A program made the position numbers and the translations under genes. Under the pieces are notes generated by a model that searched no databases, had not been told where the DNA came from, and saw only the letters and a list, made by a program, of their open reading frames with translations. 43,846 nucleotides of DNA from Xanthobacteraceae bacterium (GTDB lineage Bacteria > Pseudomonadota > Alphaproteobacteria > Rhizobiales > Xanthobacteraceae), in contig JALHLQ010000031.1 of NCBI GenBank assembly GCA_022844485.1, positions 1 to 43,846 of the forward strand, read 5' to 3'. Positions within the stretch are counted from its first letter, which is position 1. Each line of letters opens with the position of its first letter. Of the stretch, positions 30,626 to 40,640 are shown piece after piece.

Positions 30626-32005
30626 TTGGAGCCTCGTCGTCGCGTCCATAGCCATGCGCCACTGACCCCGGGACCTCAGGGAGGGAGCACCGGGCGCGCC
30701 ATGGTGCTTGGCCCCTATCTGAAAAGCCGAGCCGGGGGCTTCCGATCTCGCGGCAAGCCGAGCGGTCTCGAAGAGCGCGCACCGGAGGCGCGTCTCGAGG
30801 AAGCTGTCGGACTGGCGCAGGCCATCGATCTCCATATTGTGCAGTCGGGCATCACGCCGCTCAACGAAATTCGGCCGGCAACCTACATCGGCAAAGGCAA
30901 AGTCGATGAACTGGCCGGCCTGATCAAGACGCTGGATGTCGATCTCGTTGTGATGGACTGCGCGCTGTCGCCCGTGCAGCAGCGCAACCTTGAACGGGCC
31001 TTCGGCGCCAAGGTGCTCGATCGCACGGGGCTGATCCTGGAAATTTTCGGGCGACGGGCGCAGACCCGCGAGGGCGGGCTTCAGGTCGAGCTCGCGCATT
31101 TGAACTACCAGAAGAGCCGACTCGTTCGCTCATGGACGCATCTCGAGCGACAGCGCGGCGGATTTGGATTTCTCGGCGGCCCGGGCGAAACGCAACTTGA
31201 GACGGATCGCCGCCTCATCACGGAACGCATCGGCCGCATTGAACGCGAGCTCGAGGGCGTGAAGCGTACGCGGGGCCTCCATCGGACGAGCCGCAAGCGC
31301 GTGCCCTACCCGATCGTTGCGCTGGTCGGTTACACGAATGCCGGTAAGTCGACCTTGTTCAATCGAATGACACGATCGGATGTCGTCGCAGCCGACATGC
31401 TGTTTGCGACGCTGGATCCGACGTTGCGGGTGATTTCGCTTCCGCACGGCGCAAAAGCGATTTTATCGGACACGGTGGGATTCATTTCCGATTTGCCCAC
31501 GACCTTGGTCGCAGCCTTCCGAGCCACTCTGGAAGAGGTGATCGAAGCCGACCTGATCCTGCATGTGCGTGATGTCTCGCACGACGACACCGAAGCGCAG
31601 GCACGCGATGTCGATCGGGTCTTGGAGGAACTCGACCTCGATCCGCAGGATCACAGCCGGATCCTGGAGGTTTGGAACAAAATTGACCGCCTCGACGACG
31701 CCGCGCGCGCGCGCGTGGCGAATACTATCGAGCGTCAATCCGAAGAAGCACGTGCGGTTGCGGTTTCCGCGCTGACAGGACAGGGGATCGACACCCTTCT
31801 TTCGGCGATCGAGGCGAAGCTTGCCAGCCGCCGCCAGGAAATCGACCTCACCCTCGACCCCGCTGATGGCGCCGGCTTGAGCTGGCTCCACCGCAATGCC
31901 GAGGTGATCAGCCGCAAGGCCGACGATGACGGTCGCGTTTCAATGCGCGTGCGGGTCGATCCGGCCCAGGCGGAGACCGTGCGACGCAAATTCAAGGCGG
32001 GGTAG
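30626..32005 (+). CDS. hflX: ribosome-associated GTPase HflX
   Basis: HflX is a GTPase that splits stalled or heat-damaged 70S ribosomes. The 459-residue product has an N-terminal HflX domain (about 45-185; NEIRPATYIGKGKVDEL, VLDRTGLILEIFGRRAQT), a coiled linker with GPGETQLETDRR, and the G domain (about 225-395). G1 is GYTNAGKSTLFN, G3 is DTVGFI and G4 is NKID. The likely start is TTG at 30626, immediately after the hfq stop, since LEPR resembles the family N-terminus as I recall it. An ATG at 30701 would give 434 residues. It ends one base from convergent mazG. Confidence 0.95.
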   Translation: MEPRRRVHSHAPLTPGPQGGSTGRAMVLGPYLKSRAGGFRSRGKPSGLEERAPEARLEEAVGLAQAIDLHIVQSGITPLNEIRPATYIGKGKVDELAGLIKTLDVDLVVMDCALSPVQQRNLERAFGAKVLDRTGLILEIFGRRAQTREGGLQVELAHLNYQKSRLVRSWTHLERQRGGFGFLGGPGETQLETDRRLITERIGRIERELEGVKRTRGLHRTSRKRVPYPIVALVGYTNAGKSTLFNRMTRSDVVAADMLFATLDPTLRVISLPHGAKAILSDTVGFISDLPTTLVAAFRATLEEVIEADLILHVRDVSHDDTEAQARDVDRVLEELDLDPQDHSRILEVWNKIDRLDDAARARVANTIERQSEEARAVAVSALTGQGIDTLLSAIEAKLASRRQEIDLTLDPADGAGLSWLHRNAEVISRKADDDGRVSMRVRVDPAQAETVRRKFKAG

Positions 32006-32006
32006 A

Positions 32007-32834
32007 TCACTTCTTGTCGTCGCGCTCGTTCTCTTTCGCTGCATCCCACAAGGAGTCCATTTCGGCGAGCGTTGCTTCGGTCGGTCCTTTTCCTTGATCC
32101 GCCAGCGCGCGCTCGATGAAGGCGAAGCGGCGCTCGAACTTGGCATTGGCAGCGCGCAATGCGCCTTCTGGATTGACGTCCAGGTGGCGTGCGAGATTGA
32201 CCATTGCGAAAAGGAGATCGCCGATTTCGTTCGCGATCGAGTCACGATCTCTTGCCTCTAACGCCTGTTCGATCTCGTCGAATTCTTCGTGAATCTTGGC
32301 GAGCACCATTCGCGCGTCGTGCCAATCAAATCCGACGCGTCCGGCTCTCGCTTGCAGCTTCAGCGCCCGTGCAAGCGCGGGGAGGGCGAGGGGCACGCCG
32401 CCCAGGGCCCCACTCGCCTGCTTCCCTCGGTCGGGCCGTGCCATCCGCTCCTGCGTTTTGATTTGCTCCCAAAGACCTTTGACCGCCTCCGGGGAAAGCT
32501 CCCGCGCTGGCCCGAACACATGCGGGTGGCGTCTGATGAGCTTGTCCGTAATGGCCAGCACGACGTCGCCGAAATCAAACGCGCCTTGCTCCTGCGCCAT
32601 CCGAGCGTGAAAAACGACCTGGAGAAGCAGGTCGCCGAGTTCGTCGCGTAAGTCGCCAAGATCTCCGCGCGCGATCGCGTCGGCGACCTCGTAAGCCTCC
32701 TCAATGGTGTAGGGCGCGATGGTCTCGAAGCTCTGCTGAAGGTCCCAGGGGCATCCGCTTCCGGGAGTGCGCAGCGCCGCCATCAGAGCAACGAGCCCGG
32801 CAATGTCGCGCGATGGTTTTGGCGCCATGCTCAT
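32007..32834 (-). CDS. mazG: nucleoside triphosphate pyrophosphohydrolase MazG
   Basis: MazG hydrolyses (d)NTPs to monophosphates and pyrophosphate, cleansing damaged nucleotides. The 275-residue product has two MazG folds. The first (about 10-120) has CPWDLQQSFETIAPYTIEEAYEVADAI, DELGDLLLQVVFHARM and the ExxE-12-28-ExxD metal motif. The second (about 165-245) contains HEEFDEIEQAL and NEIGDLLFAMVNLARHL. This is the full-length housekeeping form, not a phage type. SD-like GAGGCGGAG precedes the ATG at 32834. It is tail to tail with hflX. Confidence 0.96.
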   Translation of the reverse strand: MSMAPKPSRDIAGLVALMAALRTPGSGCPWDLQQSFETIAPYTIEEAYEVADAIARGDLGDLRDELGDLLLQVVFHARMAQEQGAFDFGDVVLAITDKLIRRHPHVFGPARELSPEAVKGLWEQIKTQERMARPDRGKQASGALGGVPLALPALARALKLQARAGRVGFDWHDARMVLAKIHEEFDEIEQALEARDRDSIANEIGDLLFAMVNLARHLDVNPEGALRAANAKFERRFAFIERALADQGKGPTEATLAEMDSLWDAAKENERDDKK

Positions 32835-32958
32835 CGCTTCGCTCCGCCTCGACCTATTGGCGCGGCTGCGAGGGCCATCAGCTGGCTCCCGAACCTGTGA
32901 TTCGCATAAGATATATTATGGAACATCTGCAATTAGCCGCAGGAAATGGGCATAACGG

Positions 32959-33789
32959 TCAGCTGAGCTGCTGCCCTGGGTCCTCCGTGAGGGGCGCCTC
33001 GAACCGCATCCCATCATAGGCGGGCTCCACGTTGGGCGGCAGCTTGGACCGCAGTTCGTCGTAGTCGAGGTCGACATGCATGTTGGTCAGGATGGCACGG
33101 CGCGGCTTTACGCGGGCGATCCAAGACAGCGCATCGGATACAGAAAAATGTGTCGGGTGCGGCGTGTAGCGCAAGGCGTCGACGATCCAGATCTCAAGGC
33201 CTTCAAGAGCCGGCAGGCTCTCGGCTGGCACGTCGCGCAGGTCGCTTGAATAGGCCACGTCGCCGAAGCGAAATCCGAGAGAAAGGATATCGCCATGGTC
33301 CTGCAGGAACGGGCGTGCCCAGATCGAGCCGCCGGGGCCCTCGACCTTCACCGGGTGGCCCGCAGTGATGCGCCGCTCGTTAAGGATTGGCGGATAGGAA
33401 CTGCCGGGCGGCGTCTCGAAGCAATAGGCGAACCGCTCGCGAACCACGTGCGACGTCCGGTGATCCATATGCACATCCACACGCCGTCGCTGGTGCAGAA
33501 CGAGCGGGCGCAGATCGTCGATGCCGTGCGTGTGATCGGCATGATCATGTGTGATTAAAACGGCGTCGATGGAGCGGACATCGGCATCGATCAGTTGTTC
33601 GCGAAGATCGGGTGACGTATCGATCAGAACCGTTGTGCGCGCGCCGGAACCGCTGGTGCGCTCGATAAGCATCGAGCAGCGCCGTCGCCGGTTCTTCGGA
33701 TTATTGGGATCACATGCGCCCCACCCGCTGCCGACGCGAGGAACGCCCGCCGATGAGCCGCATCCGAGAATGGTGAAGGTAAGGGTCAT
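32959..33789 (-). CDS. MBL-fold metal-dependent hydrolase (PhnP-like)
   Basis: This 276-residue metallo-beta-lactamase-fold protein carries the motif HDHADHTHGID, which supplies the dinuclear metal ligands. VLIDTSPDLREQL precedes it and FSVSDALSWIARVKPRRAILTNMHVDLDY follows. The early CGSSAGVPRVG is shared with PhnP/YcbX-like phosphodiesterases. No phosphonate genes are near, and the gene is coupled to tatD (4-base overlap), the usual Rhizobiales arrangement, so a housekeeping phosphodiesterase role is inferred. The substrate is unknown. Confidence 0.88.
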   Translation of the reverse strand: MTLTFTILGCGSSAGVPRVGSGWGACDPNNPKNRRRRCSMLIERTSGSGARTTVLIDTSPDLREQLIDADVRSIDAVLITHDHADHTHGIDDLRPLVLHQRRRVDVHMDHRTSHVVRERFAYCFETPPGSSYPPILNERRITAGHPVKVEGPGGSIWARPFLQDHGDILSLGFRFGDVAYSSDLRDVPAESLPALEGLEIWIVDALRYTPHPTHFSVSDALSWIARVKPRRAILTNMHVDLDYDELRSKLPPNVEPAYDGMRFEAPLTEDPGQQLS

Positions 33790-34577
33790 CCGAGCGCGCT
33801 ATGCGGCACCTTGCTGAACAGTCGACAAAAATTGGCTGTGGTTTGCCGCGCGATGGCGTCCTCGCTGACACCTCGGATCTCGGCAAGAATGCGGGCCGTC
33901 TCCGCCACATAGGCTGGCTCGTTGCGCTTGCCACGCCAGGGTTGCGGGGCGAGATAAGGCGCGTCGGTTTCAACCAAGATGCGATCTGCTGGAAGTTCTG
34001 CGGCAATTGCTCGCAGATCGTGCGAGTTCTTGAATGTCAATATTCCCGAGAACGAGACATACGCGCCAATAGCGACGCCTCGCCGCGCAAGATCGGGACC
34101 GCCGGTGTAGCAGTGCAGGACCGCGGAGAAGGGCCCTCCCCTCAGGGTTTCCTCTTCCAGGATGCGCGCCGTATCCTCGTCGGCGCTGCGGGAATGGATG
34201 ACGAGCGGAAGCCGCGTCTCGCGCGCGGCGGCAATATGCATGCGGAACCCGCGCTCTTGCGCCTCGCGCGGACTGAACTGGTAATGATAGTCGAGCCCGG
34301 CCTCGCCGATGGCGACGACTTTCGGATGCTCGGCTTTGCGTATGAGGTCAGCAAGCGTGACGTCCTGCTCCTCTGCGGCCGCGTGAGGATGCGTGCCGAC
34401 AGAACAGGTGATGGTCTCAAAGCGTTCGGTAACCACGCGCACGGCATCATGTCGTTTCACACGCGTCGAGATCGTAAGCATGTGGCCGACGCCCCGTGCA
34501 CTCGCGCGCCCGATGACCGCTTCGATGTCGTCGGCGAAATCAGGAAAGTCGAGATGACAATGGCTGTCGACGAGCAT
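33786..34577 (-). CDS. tatD: TatD-family metal-dependent deoxyribonuclease
   Basis: TatD proteins are TIM-barrel metal nucleases linked to DNA repair and D-aminoacyl-tRNA processing. The 263-residue product begins with MLVDSHCHLDFPDF, which provides the HxH metal site. It contains SVGTHPHAA, IGEAGLDYHYQ with the metal-binding Glu, PLVIHSRSADED and VLHCYTGG. Near the C-terminus LVETDAPYLAPQPWRGKRNEP is the family signature. It starts two bases after metG ends and overlaps the MBL gene by four bases, so all three are co-transcribed. Confidence 0.95.
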   Translation of the reverse strand: MLVDSHCHLDFPDFADDIEAVIGRASARGVGHMLTISTRVKRHDAVRVVTERFETITCSVGTHPHAAAEEQDVTLADLIRKAEHPKVVAIGEAGLDYHYQFSPREAQERGFRMHIAAARETRLPLVIHSRSADEDTARILEEETLRGGPFSAVLHCYTGGPDLARRGVAIGAYVSFSGILTFKNSHDLRAIAAELPADRILVETDAPYLAPQPWRGKRNEPAYVAETARILAEIRGVSEDAIARQTTANFCRLFSKVPHSALG

Positions 34578-34579
34578 GA

Positions 34580-36142
34580 TCAGCCGGCCGCCGCTTCCGG
34601 CTCCACATAGCGCGGAAAAACAGGCGCGGGCGCCGGCAAGCTCACGCCGGGCCTGATCCGACGCCCGCCGCCAAGATGCGCGAAATCACGCTCGTCGGCA
34701 GGCACGGCCAGAGTATCCAGCAGCGTGACGCATGATGAGGGCATGAAGGGCTGCGCCAGAATCGCGATCTGGCGCAGCACTTCCGCAGTGACGTAGAGCA
34801 CCGTGCCCTGGCGCGCCGGATCGGTTCTTGCCAAGGCCCAAGGAGCTTCGCCGGCAAAATAACGATTGGCGTCGGCCACGACGGCCCACACAATGTTGAG
34901 CACCTGGTGGAGTTGCTGCGTCCGCATCGCTTCGCGAGCCGATGTGATCATCCTGTCGGCGGCGCCGAGGATCGCCCAGTCGCTATCCGATAAGGCGCCG
35001 GGCTTCGGCAAGGTGCCGTTGAAGGTCTTGGCGACCATGGACAACGACCGTTGTGCAAGATTGCCGAGATCGTTGGCAAGGTCGGCATTGATGCGCCCGA
35101 CAATCGCCTCGTGACTGTAATTGCCGTCTTGTCCGAAGGGTACTTCGCGCAACAGGAAATAGCGCAACTGATCGACTCCATAGGCTCCCGCCAGCGCAAA
35201 CGGGTCGATCACGTTGCCGACCGATTTCGACATTTTTTCCCCGCGGTTGAACAGGAAACCGTGACTAAACACACGTCGCGGCACCTCGATGCCCGCGGAC
35301 ATCAGGAAGGCCGGCCAATAAACGGCGTGGAACCGCACGATATCTTTGCCGATCACATGCAGATCGGCCGGCCAATAGCGGCGAAACAAGTCGCCGTCCG
35401 TGTCGGGAAAACCGACTCCGGTGATGTAGTTGGTAAGCGCGTCGACCCAAACATACATGATGTGTTTGTCGTCGCCCGGCACGCGAATGCCCCAGTCGAA
35501 CGTGGTGCGGGAGATCGAGAGGTCCTGCAGTCCTCCTCGGACGAAGCTCGCGACCTCGTTGAGCCGTTCCTTCGGCAGCACGAAGTCCGGGACGCGCGCA
35601 TAAAGGTCCAGCAGCTTGTCCTGATACGCCGACAAGCGAAAGAAATAACTCTCCTCTTCCACCCATTCGACCGGTGTCCCGGTTCTTGTCGATACGCGTA
35701 CGCTGTGCCCGTCGAGCTCAGTCTCATTCTCGGCGTAGTATGCCTCGTCGCGCACCGAGTACCAGCCGGCATATTGCGACAAGTAGATGTCACCGGTCTT
35801 CGCCATCCGTTCCCAAATTGCAGCCGAAGAGCGATAATGGCGCGGCTCCGTGGTGCGGATGAAATCGTTGTTCGAACAATTCATGCGCTCGACCATCGCC
35901 TGAAAGCGCGGCACGTTTCGGTCGGCAAGCTCACGGGGGCTCAACCCCTCCTTCGCTGCGGTCTGCAGCATCTTGATTCCGTGCTCGTCAGTTCCGGTGA
36001 GAAAGAACACGTCGTAACCGTCGAGCCGCATGAAGCGGGCGATCGCGTCCGTGGCGATCGCCTCGTAGGCGTGACCGATATGCGGCGCGCCATTTGGGTA
36101 GGAGATCGCCGTCGTAATGTAATAGCGGGGCTTGGTCGCCAT
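34580..36142 (-). CDS. metG: methionyl-tRNA synthetase
   Basis: MetG charges initiator and elongator tRNA-Met. The 520-residue class I synthetase has the HIGH-type motif as [18 protein letters not shown] and the KMSKS loop in [17 protein letters not shown]. The connective domain lacks the paired CxxC zinc knuckles (it reads [14 protein letters not shown]), marking the zinc-free type common in alphaproteobacteria. The anticodon-binding helical domain occupies about 360-500, and there is no C-terminal dimerisation domain. It lies in the minus-strand run from rlpA to the MBL gene. Confidence 0.97.
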   Translation of the reverse strand: MATKPRYYITTAISYPNGAPHIGHAYEAIATDAIARFMRLDGYDVFFLTGTDEHGIKMLQTAAKEGLSPRELADRNVPRFQAMVERMNCSNNDFIRTTEPRHYRSSAAIWERMAKTGDIYLSQYAGWYSVRDEAYYAENETELDGHSVRVSTRTGTPVEWVEEESYFFRLSAYQDKLLDLYARVPDFVLPKERLNEVASFVRGGLQDLSISRTTFDWGIRVPGDDKHIMYVWVDALTNYITGVGFPDTDGDLFRRYWPADLHVIGKDIVRFHAVYWPAFLMSAGIEVPRRVFSHGFLFNRGEKMSKSVGNVIDPFALAGAYGVDQLRYFLLREVPFGQDGNYSHEAIVGRINADLANDLGNLAQRSLSMVAKTFNGTLPKPGALSDSDWAILGAADRMITSAREAMRTQQLHQVLNIVWAVVADANRYFAGEAPWALARTDPARQGTVLYVTAEVLRQIAILAQPFMPSSCVTLLDTLAVPADERDFAHLGGGRRIRPGVSLPAPAPVFPRYVEPEAAAG

Positions 36143-36171
36143 CTCGGATGCGCGTTGAATTGATCGACGGA

Positions 36172-37212
36172 CTAAGGACGGGCTGCCTCGGCAAGGAGGC
36201 TAAACGCGGCGAAAATCATCGGTTTGCGTTCAAGATTCAGGGTCTCGACGTCCCGCGCCGCGCCGCTGAGCTTGTCCCATACCTCCGCGACACGCGCAAG
36301 GCGAGCCGGTTCGGAGATCGGAGCATCAAGCTTTGCCGAAAGCCAATTGCGCATACCCTCCATGACGACCTCGAACGCACCTTCATTCGCACGGCCAAGA
36401 CTGTCACTCAGCGTATGGAGCTCCCGCTCGTCGAGCGAAGGCAGGCGGTCCAGCAAGTCGGCAAGTTTGCGACGAAGCCTCAGACTGTCGCCATCGAGCA
36501 GTTGCAGCGTGTGCGCAACGCTTCCCTCGCCGAGCGCAGCTGCTTGCGCAAGCTCGGCGTCGGCCGGATCGCATCCGCTGGCCGTGGCGGCAGCGGAGAT
36601 GACATCCGGCAGAGCGAGCGGATGCAGATCGAGCCGGCGGCAGCGCGAACGGATCGTCGGCAGGAGGCGACCGGGCGTGTTGCTGACGAGCAGAAACAAG
36701 GCCTTCGCTGGCGGCTCCTCAAGCACCTTCAACAGCGCGTTCGCTGCAGGAGCATTGAGATCGTCCGCCGTGTCGATGACGCAGACGCGCCAGCCTCCCT
36801 CCCCGGCCGTCGAGCCAAAGAAACTCACGGTGCGGCGCACCTCGTCCACGGTGATGACAGTGCGGAGAGTCCCGGACTCGTTCAAGCCTCGCTCGAGGAC
36901 AAGAAGGTCAGTATGCGCCCGTGCCGCAATCCTGTGGCACACGCCGTGATCTCGGCTTACCGCTAACGTCTCTGCACTCTGCACGCTGGGAGCGGCCTGG
37001 TCCGGATGCGTCAGCACGAAACGAGCCATCCGGTAGGCCAGCGTGGCCTTGCCGATTCCAGGCGGTCCGCCGATCAGCCATGCATGGGGCAGATGTCCAC
37101 TCCGGTAAGCACTCAGCAGCGTCTGTTCGGCATCCCGGTGACCGAACAAGACCGTTGTCGATCGTGGCTCTGGAATGGCGATGTCGTCACCTTTCTCGTT
37201 GTCCCGGCTCAC
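36172..37212 (-). CDS. holB: DNA polymerase III subunit delta'
   Basis: Delta' is part of the clamp loader that places the beta clamp on DNA. The 346-residue product has an AAA+ domain with [21 protein letters not shown] as Walker [26 protein letters not shown] as the sensor/Walker B region and [19 protein letters not shown] as sensor 1. The four-cysteine zinc module of many clamp-loader subunits is absent. The start is GTG at 37212, overlapping the tmk stop as GTGA, so it is translationally coupled. Confidence 0.95.
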   Translation of the reverse strand: MSRDNEKGDDIAIPEPRSTTVLFGHRDAEQTLLSAYRSGHLPHAWLIGGPPGIGKATLAYRMARFVLTHPDQAAPSVQSAETLAVSRDHGVCHRIAARAHTDLLVLERGLNESGTLRTVITVDEVRRTVSFFGSTAGEGGWRVCVIDTADDLNAPAANALLKVLEEPPAKALFLLVSNTPGRLLPTIRSRCRRLDLHPLALPDVISAAATASGCDPADAELAQAAALGEGSVAHTLQLLDGDSLRLRRKLADLLDRLPSLDERELHTLSDSLGRANEGAFEVVMEGMRNWLSAKLDAPISEPARLARVAEVWDKLSGAARDVETLNLERKPMIFAAFSLLAEAARP

Positions 37213-37898
37213 GGCGCGACATCCTCGATCACGAGCGGGGCTTCGGCGGGTCGGAGCCGCGCATTGACCACAGCCCAGATTGCATCGGCGACGATCCCGA
37301 TATCCTTGCCGGCGTCGATCACGACGCAGCGGTCCGGCTCCTGTTCGGCGATGTCCCGATACGCTTCGCGCAGCTTGCGGTGAAAATCGATGGCCTCCTC
37401 CTCGAAACGATCGCGGCGAGCAGCGGCATTGCGCTGCGCGGCGCGGGCGAGGCCGGCCTCCACCGGAAGATCAAGCACGATCGTGAGATCAGGCTTCAAC
37501 GATCCGACGGCGATGCGCTCAAGCCGCTTGATCACGCGTCCATCGACATTGCCGAGCGCGCCCTGATACACGCGCGTTGAGTCGGCGAAGCGATCGCATA
37601 TGACCCAGAGGCCCTTCTTCAAGGCAGGCTCAATGGTGTGGCGCACATGATCTTCACGCGCGGCCGCGAACAGAATTGCCTCTGCATGCACACCGAGCGG
37701 TTTCGCTGCCCCGGACAGCAGAACGTGCCGGATGATTTCGGCACCCGGAGATCCACCCGGCTCACGCGTTGTCCGAACACCGATGCCGAAAGCACGCAGT
37801 CGGTCCGCAAGGATCGCGGCCTGAGTCGATTTTCCGGTCCCCTCCCCGCCTTCGAAGGTAATGAAACGCCCGCGAAGTTGGCTTGGCATGGAGGTCAC
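37209..37898 (-). CDS. tmk: thymidylate kinase
   Basis: Tmk phosphorylates dTMP to dTDP. The 229-residue product has the P-loop FITFEGGEGTGKSTQ, TTREPGGSPGAE, VICDRFADSTRVYQG with the DRF substrate motif, and a LID-like ERFEEE-type segment DRFEEEAIDFH. The frame starts at GTG 37898, overlapping the carboxypeptidase stop as GTGA; an ATG at 37889 would remove three residues but lacks a ribosome-binding site. Confidence 0.96.
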   Translation of the reverse strand: MTSMPSQLRGRFITFEGGEGTGKSTQAAILADRLRAFGIGVRTTREPGGSPGAEIIRHVLLSGAAKPLGVHAEAILFAAAREDHVRHTIEPALKKGLWVICDRFADSTRVYQGALGNVDGRVIKRLERIAVGSLKPDLTIVLDLPVEAGLARAAQRNAAARRDRFEEEAIDFHRKLREAYRDIAEQEPDRCVVIDAGKDIGIVADAIWAVVNARLRPAEAPLVIEDVAP

Positions 37899-39112
37899 AG
37901 CCGCTCGACGCCTGCTCGGAATACGCCGATCATCAATTCACTTGCTGCATCGAAGGCACGTTGCGGCAGGCTGCCCACGCCCACGCTCTCGGCCGCCTCG
38001 AGCGGCGTCTCGAGAATGACTTTGTCAGCCCGATAGACACGCAGATTGCCGATCGGCTGTCCCTGCTGGACGGGCGCCTTGACGGGTCCGTTGTATACCA
38101 CTCGCGCCATGATGCGCTCATTGACGCCGCGCGGAACGAGGAGATTGATCGGCCTGTGGCTCGCCAGCGGGACCTTTCCTTTCTCTCCCCCGAAAACCTT
38201 GATGTCGGCGACCGTTTGGCCTTCGGCGAAGAGCGGCCGCGTTTCGAAGCCGCGGAATCCCCATTCCAGCAGCTTGCGCGCTTCATCCGCGCGGTCCTTC
38301 GCCGTCTTTAGACCGTTCACGACGACGATCAGGCGAAGGTTGTTCTGCACGGCTGAGCCGACCAAGCCGTAACCTGCTTCCTTGGTGAAGCCGGTTTTCA
38401 AGCCATCAGCGCCGATATTCATGGTCAGCAGCGGATTGCGGTTCGTTTGCCTAATCCGGTTCCAGGTGAACTCCGGCTCCTTATAGTAGCCGTAGAACTC
38501 CGGATAAGTGCGAATGATGTGCCGCGCGAGGATCGCGAGCTCGCGCACCGTCACGTTCAATCCCGCGTCGTGCAATCCAGTCGAATTCGTGAAGGTCGAG
38601 CGGAGCAAGCCGATCTGTCGCGCACGCTGCGTCATCTGGTCGGCGAACGCGAACTCGTTCCCGGCGATCCCTTCAGCGAGCGTGATGCAGGCGTCGTTTC
38701 CGGACTGCACGATCACGCCTTTGAGAAGGTCATCGACGCGCACGCGGCTGTGAATGGCGGCGAACATCGCCGATCCGCCCGATGGCGCCCCGCCCCGCCG
38801 CCAAGCGTTTTCGCTCACCACGAATTCGTCGTCGAGCTTGAGCTTCCCTTCCCGGATGGTGTGAAACACAAGTTCGGCTGTCATCAGTTTGGCCAGGCTT
38901 GCGGGCGGATTGAGCTGATCGGCGCTTTTTTCGAACAGCACCGTGCCGCTCTCCGCGTCGATCAGGATCGCGTAGGGCGCCTGGGTCTGGAACCCATCAT
39001 CCTTTTTCGGGACCTGTGCGAGGCTTGACCCGACGACGAGAAGGGACGCTGCGAGTACCATGACCGGCGCGACCACACGCTTCGAGTGCATCGAAAGCCA
39101 TGACGCGAGCAT
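37895..39112 (-). CDS. D-alanyl-D-alanine carboxypeptidase (class C low-molecular-mass PBP, S11 family)
   Basis: This S11 serine peptidase trims the terminal D-Ala from peptidoglycan pentapeptides. The 405-residue product has an export signal (about 1-35, cut after SLA). The three penicillin-binding motifs are SxxK in PPASLAKLMTAELVF, SxN in QSGNDACITLAEG and KTG in GLKTGFTKEAGYGL. A C-terminal beta domain (about 300-385) and a terminal amphipathic stretch probably bind it to the inner membrane, as in DacA/DacC. The first ATG (39112) has GGGGA upstream; ATG at codon 8 is an alternative. Gene coupling with tmk is by overlap. Confidence 0.94.
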   Translation of the reverse strand: MLASWLSMHSKRVVAPVMVLAASLLVVGSSLAQVPKKDDGFQTQAPYAILIDAESGTVLFEKSADQLNPPASLAKLMTAELVFHTIREGKLKLDDEFVVSENAWRRGGAPSGGSAMFAAIHSRVRVDDLLKGVIVQSGNDACITLAEGIAGNEFAFADQMTQRARQIGLLRSTFTNSTGLHDAGLNVTVRELAILARHIIRTYPEFYGYYKEPEFTWNRIRQTNRNPLLTMNIGADGLKTGFTKEAGYGLVGSAVQNNLRLIVVVNGLKTAKDRADEARKLLEWGFRGFETRPLFAEGQTVADIKVFGGEKGKVPLASHRPINLLVPRGVNERIMARVVYNGPVKAPVQQGQPIGNLRVYRADKVILETPLEAAESVGVGSLPQRAFDAASELMIGVFRAGVERL

Positions 39113-39237
39113 GAGGGTCCCCGTTGCATTAAGGAGCGCGGAATCTGCCAGCTGTTTATCTGGCTGAGGATGATCGGCAAATCAATGGCTGCCGAGGTTC
39201 CGGCGCAACCAGTGGCTTAGGCCCGGGTTACCGGGGG

Positions 39238-40152
39238 TCAGTACAGCCCGCGGCCACTCGTGAGCGCCTGGGCGGGATCGTAGGAGGCCGGCACGAAGCC
39301 GGTGGTCTCGGCGCGAGCTGGTCGGTGTTGCGGCGATGAAGGTCCTGGCCGCGTCGCTGCGGTCAGCTCGATGGCGCCGAGGCGAGCGCGTGACGTACTC
39401 ATCGAGGCTTCCTGCAGTGAACCCGTGCGCGATGTCGATGACCCTAGATCGTAGGGCCGCTCGGCTGGCGTTGGATGGGCTCCCGGGCGATCGGGCACGC
39501 TCGGCACGAAGCCCCGTGCTGCGGCAACGCGCACCATTGACGGCGCCGGCGCCGGAGCACCTTCCCGCAGAGTCGCGAGAAGAATGCGATCGTCGGAGCC
39601 TTCGAGCGAGGCCGGCCCGACATATTCCACGCGCACCCGCGCCAGGCCGTTGCCGCGGAAGGCCAGCAATTCGGCGGCCTTGCCGGACAGGTCGATTACG
39701 CGATTGGCGTGATAGGGTCCGCGATCATTGACGCGCACGATCAGCGAACGGTTGTTCGCCAGGTTCGTGACGCGCACATAGGACGGCATCGGAAGCGTGG
39801 GATGCGCCGCCGAAATGGCGTGCATGTCGTAGACTTCGCCGTTGGCCGTCTGCCGTCCATGAAAGTCTTGGCCATACCAGGAGGCGACTCCCTCGGCACG
39901 GTATCCGCGATCCTCTTCGGGGACGTAAACCCGCCCGGCAATCGTGTATGGCTTGCCGACACGATATGTGCCGCCACCCTTTGGCACCGGCTCGCCGGGC
40001 TCGATCACGCGCGGACTCGCCGCAACCCCGTATTTCGGATCCAGCCTATTCGAGAACTTGTCTTGAGAGGCGCAACCGCCAAGCGCGAGCGCGCCGAGGA
40101 ACGCGGCACACAGAGACGCCATTCGCCTATTGAGCGCTCCCCCAACCTGCAT
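39238..40152 (-). CDS. rlpA: RlpA-family lipoprotein (septal ring lytic transglycosylase type)
   Basis: RlpA proteins are outer-membrane lipoproteins with a double-psi beta barrel that cleave or bind denuded septal glycans. The 304-residue product has a lipoprotein signal ending in the lipobox ALGGC. The barrel (about 85-195) contains GVASWYGQDFHGRQTANGEVYD, RSLIVRVNDRGPY with the catalytic-type Asp, and RVIDLSGKAAELL. There is no C-terminal SPOR domain; the tail is disordered and rich in Arg, Pro and Ser. The ATG at 40152 is chosen because AGGGAGAG lies just upstream; the frame is open to 40224. Confidence 0.92.
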   Translation of the reverse strand: MQVGGALNRRMASLCAAFLGALALGGCASQDKFSNRLDPKYGVAASPRVIEPGEPVPKGGGTYRVGKPYTIAGRVYVPEEDRGYRAEGVASWYGQDFHGRQTANGEVYDMHAISAAHPTLPMPSYVRVTNLANNRSLIVRVNDRGPYHANRVIDLSGKAAELLAFRGNGLARVRVEYVGPASLEGSDDRILLATLREGAPAPAPSMVRVAAARGFVPSVPDRPGAHPTPAERPYDLGSSTSRTGSLQEASMSTSRARLGAIELTAATRPGPSSPQHRPARAETTGFVPASYDPAQALTSGRGLY

Positions 40153-40224
40153 CCCGCAGGCTCTCCCTCTGATCCCCGCCACCGGGAACACGGACCGTGC
40201 GGCATTTTCGTGTCCGCGGATCAA

Positions 40225-40407
40225 CCCGAGCCGTGGCCTGATGTTAACATTACCGCGAGAGGGCTTCTCATGCCAATGACGACGAGTGCGATGGTAAACA
40301 GGCGCTCAACCCGTTCCGCCCTGGGCGAGATCACGCCTCAGGCAGCGCCGAGCGTGCGTCCGCCGGTCCTTGCAAACGGGCCGTGACTCCCCCATTCAGG
40401 ACAAACC
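40225..40407. other. intergenic region between rlpA and tRNA-Ser
   Basis: It must contain the divergent promoters of rlpA and the tRNA. TTGCAA (40370-40375) could be a -35 for the tRNA, but the matching -10 is poor. No gene is supported. Confidence 0.4.
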
Positions 40408-40497
40408 GGAAGGGTGGCCGAGCGGTTTAAGGCACCGGTCTTGAAAACCGGCAGGGGTGCAAGCCCCTCGTGGGTTCGAATCCCACCCCTTCCGCCA
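40408..40497 (+). tRNA. tRNA-Ser (anticodon UGA)
   Basis: A complete class II tRNA. The acceptor stem GGAAGGG (40408-40414) pairs with CCCTTCC (40487-40493), with discriminator G and an encoded CCA (40495-40497). The anticodon stem CCGGT/ACCGG encloses loop CTTGAAA, giving anticodon TGA (40442-40444). A long variable arm (about 40452-40468) precedes the T arm with GGGTTCGAATCCC. It reads UCA-type serine codons. Its 3' end borders an integrase remnant, so it has probably served as an integration site. Confidence 0.97.
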
Positions 40498-40640
40498 CCG
40501 GCAGGCCGCGACTGTTCGCTTCTGTCCGCGGCCGTTCAAAATTGCATTGATAATACGGGGCTTTAGGCCGCTACTCGTCGGGGCGCTCGAGGCTGCCGCT
40601 TACAATCAAGAAAAATGAAATACCCTCACGAGGGCTGCCA
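40498..40640. other. spacer between tRNA-Ser and integrase remnant
   Basis: A 143-base stretch consistent with the attachment-site side of a lost integrative element. I see no second copy of the tRNA 3' end in the window and no excisionase gene. An A-rich patch (40609-40621) precedes the integrase remnant. Confidence 0.5.

Noticed and set aside
35051..36163. 370-codon plus-strand open frame opposite metG
   Set aside because: Shadow of metG, which carries both HIGH and KMSKS motifs on the minus strand.
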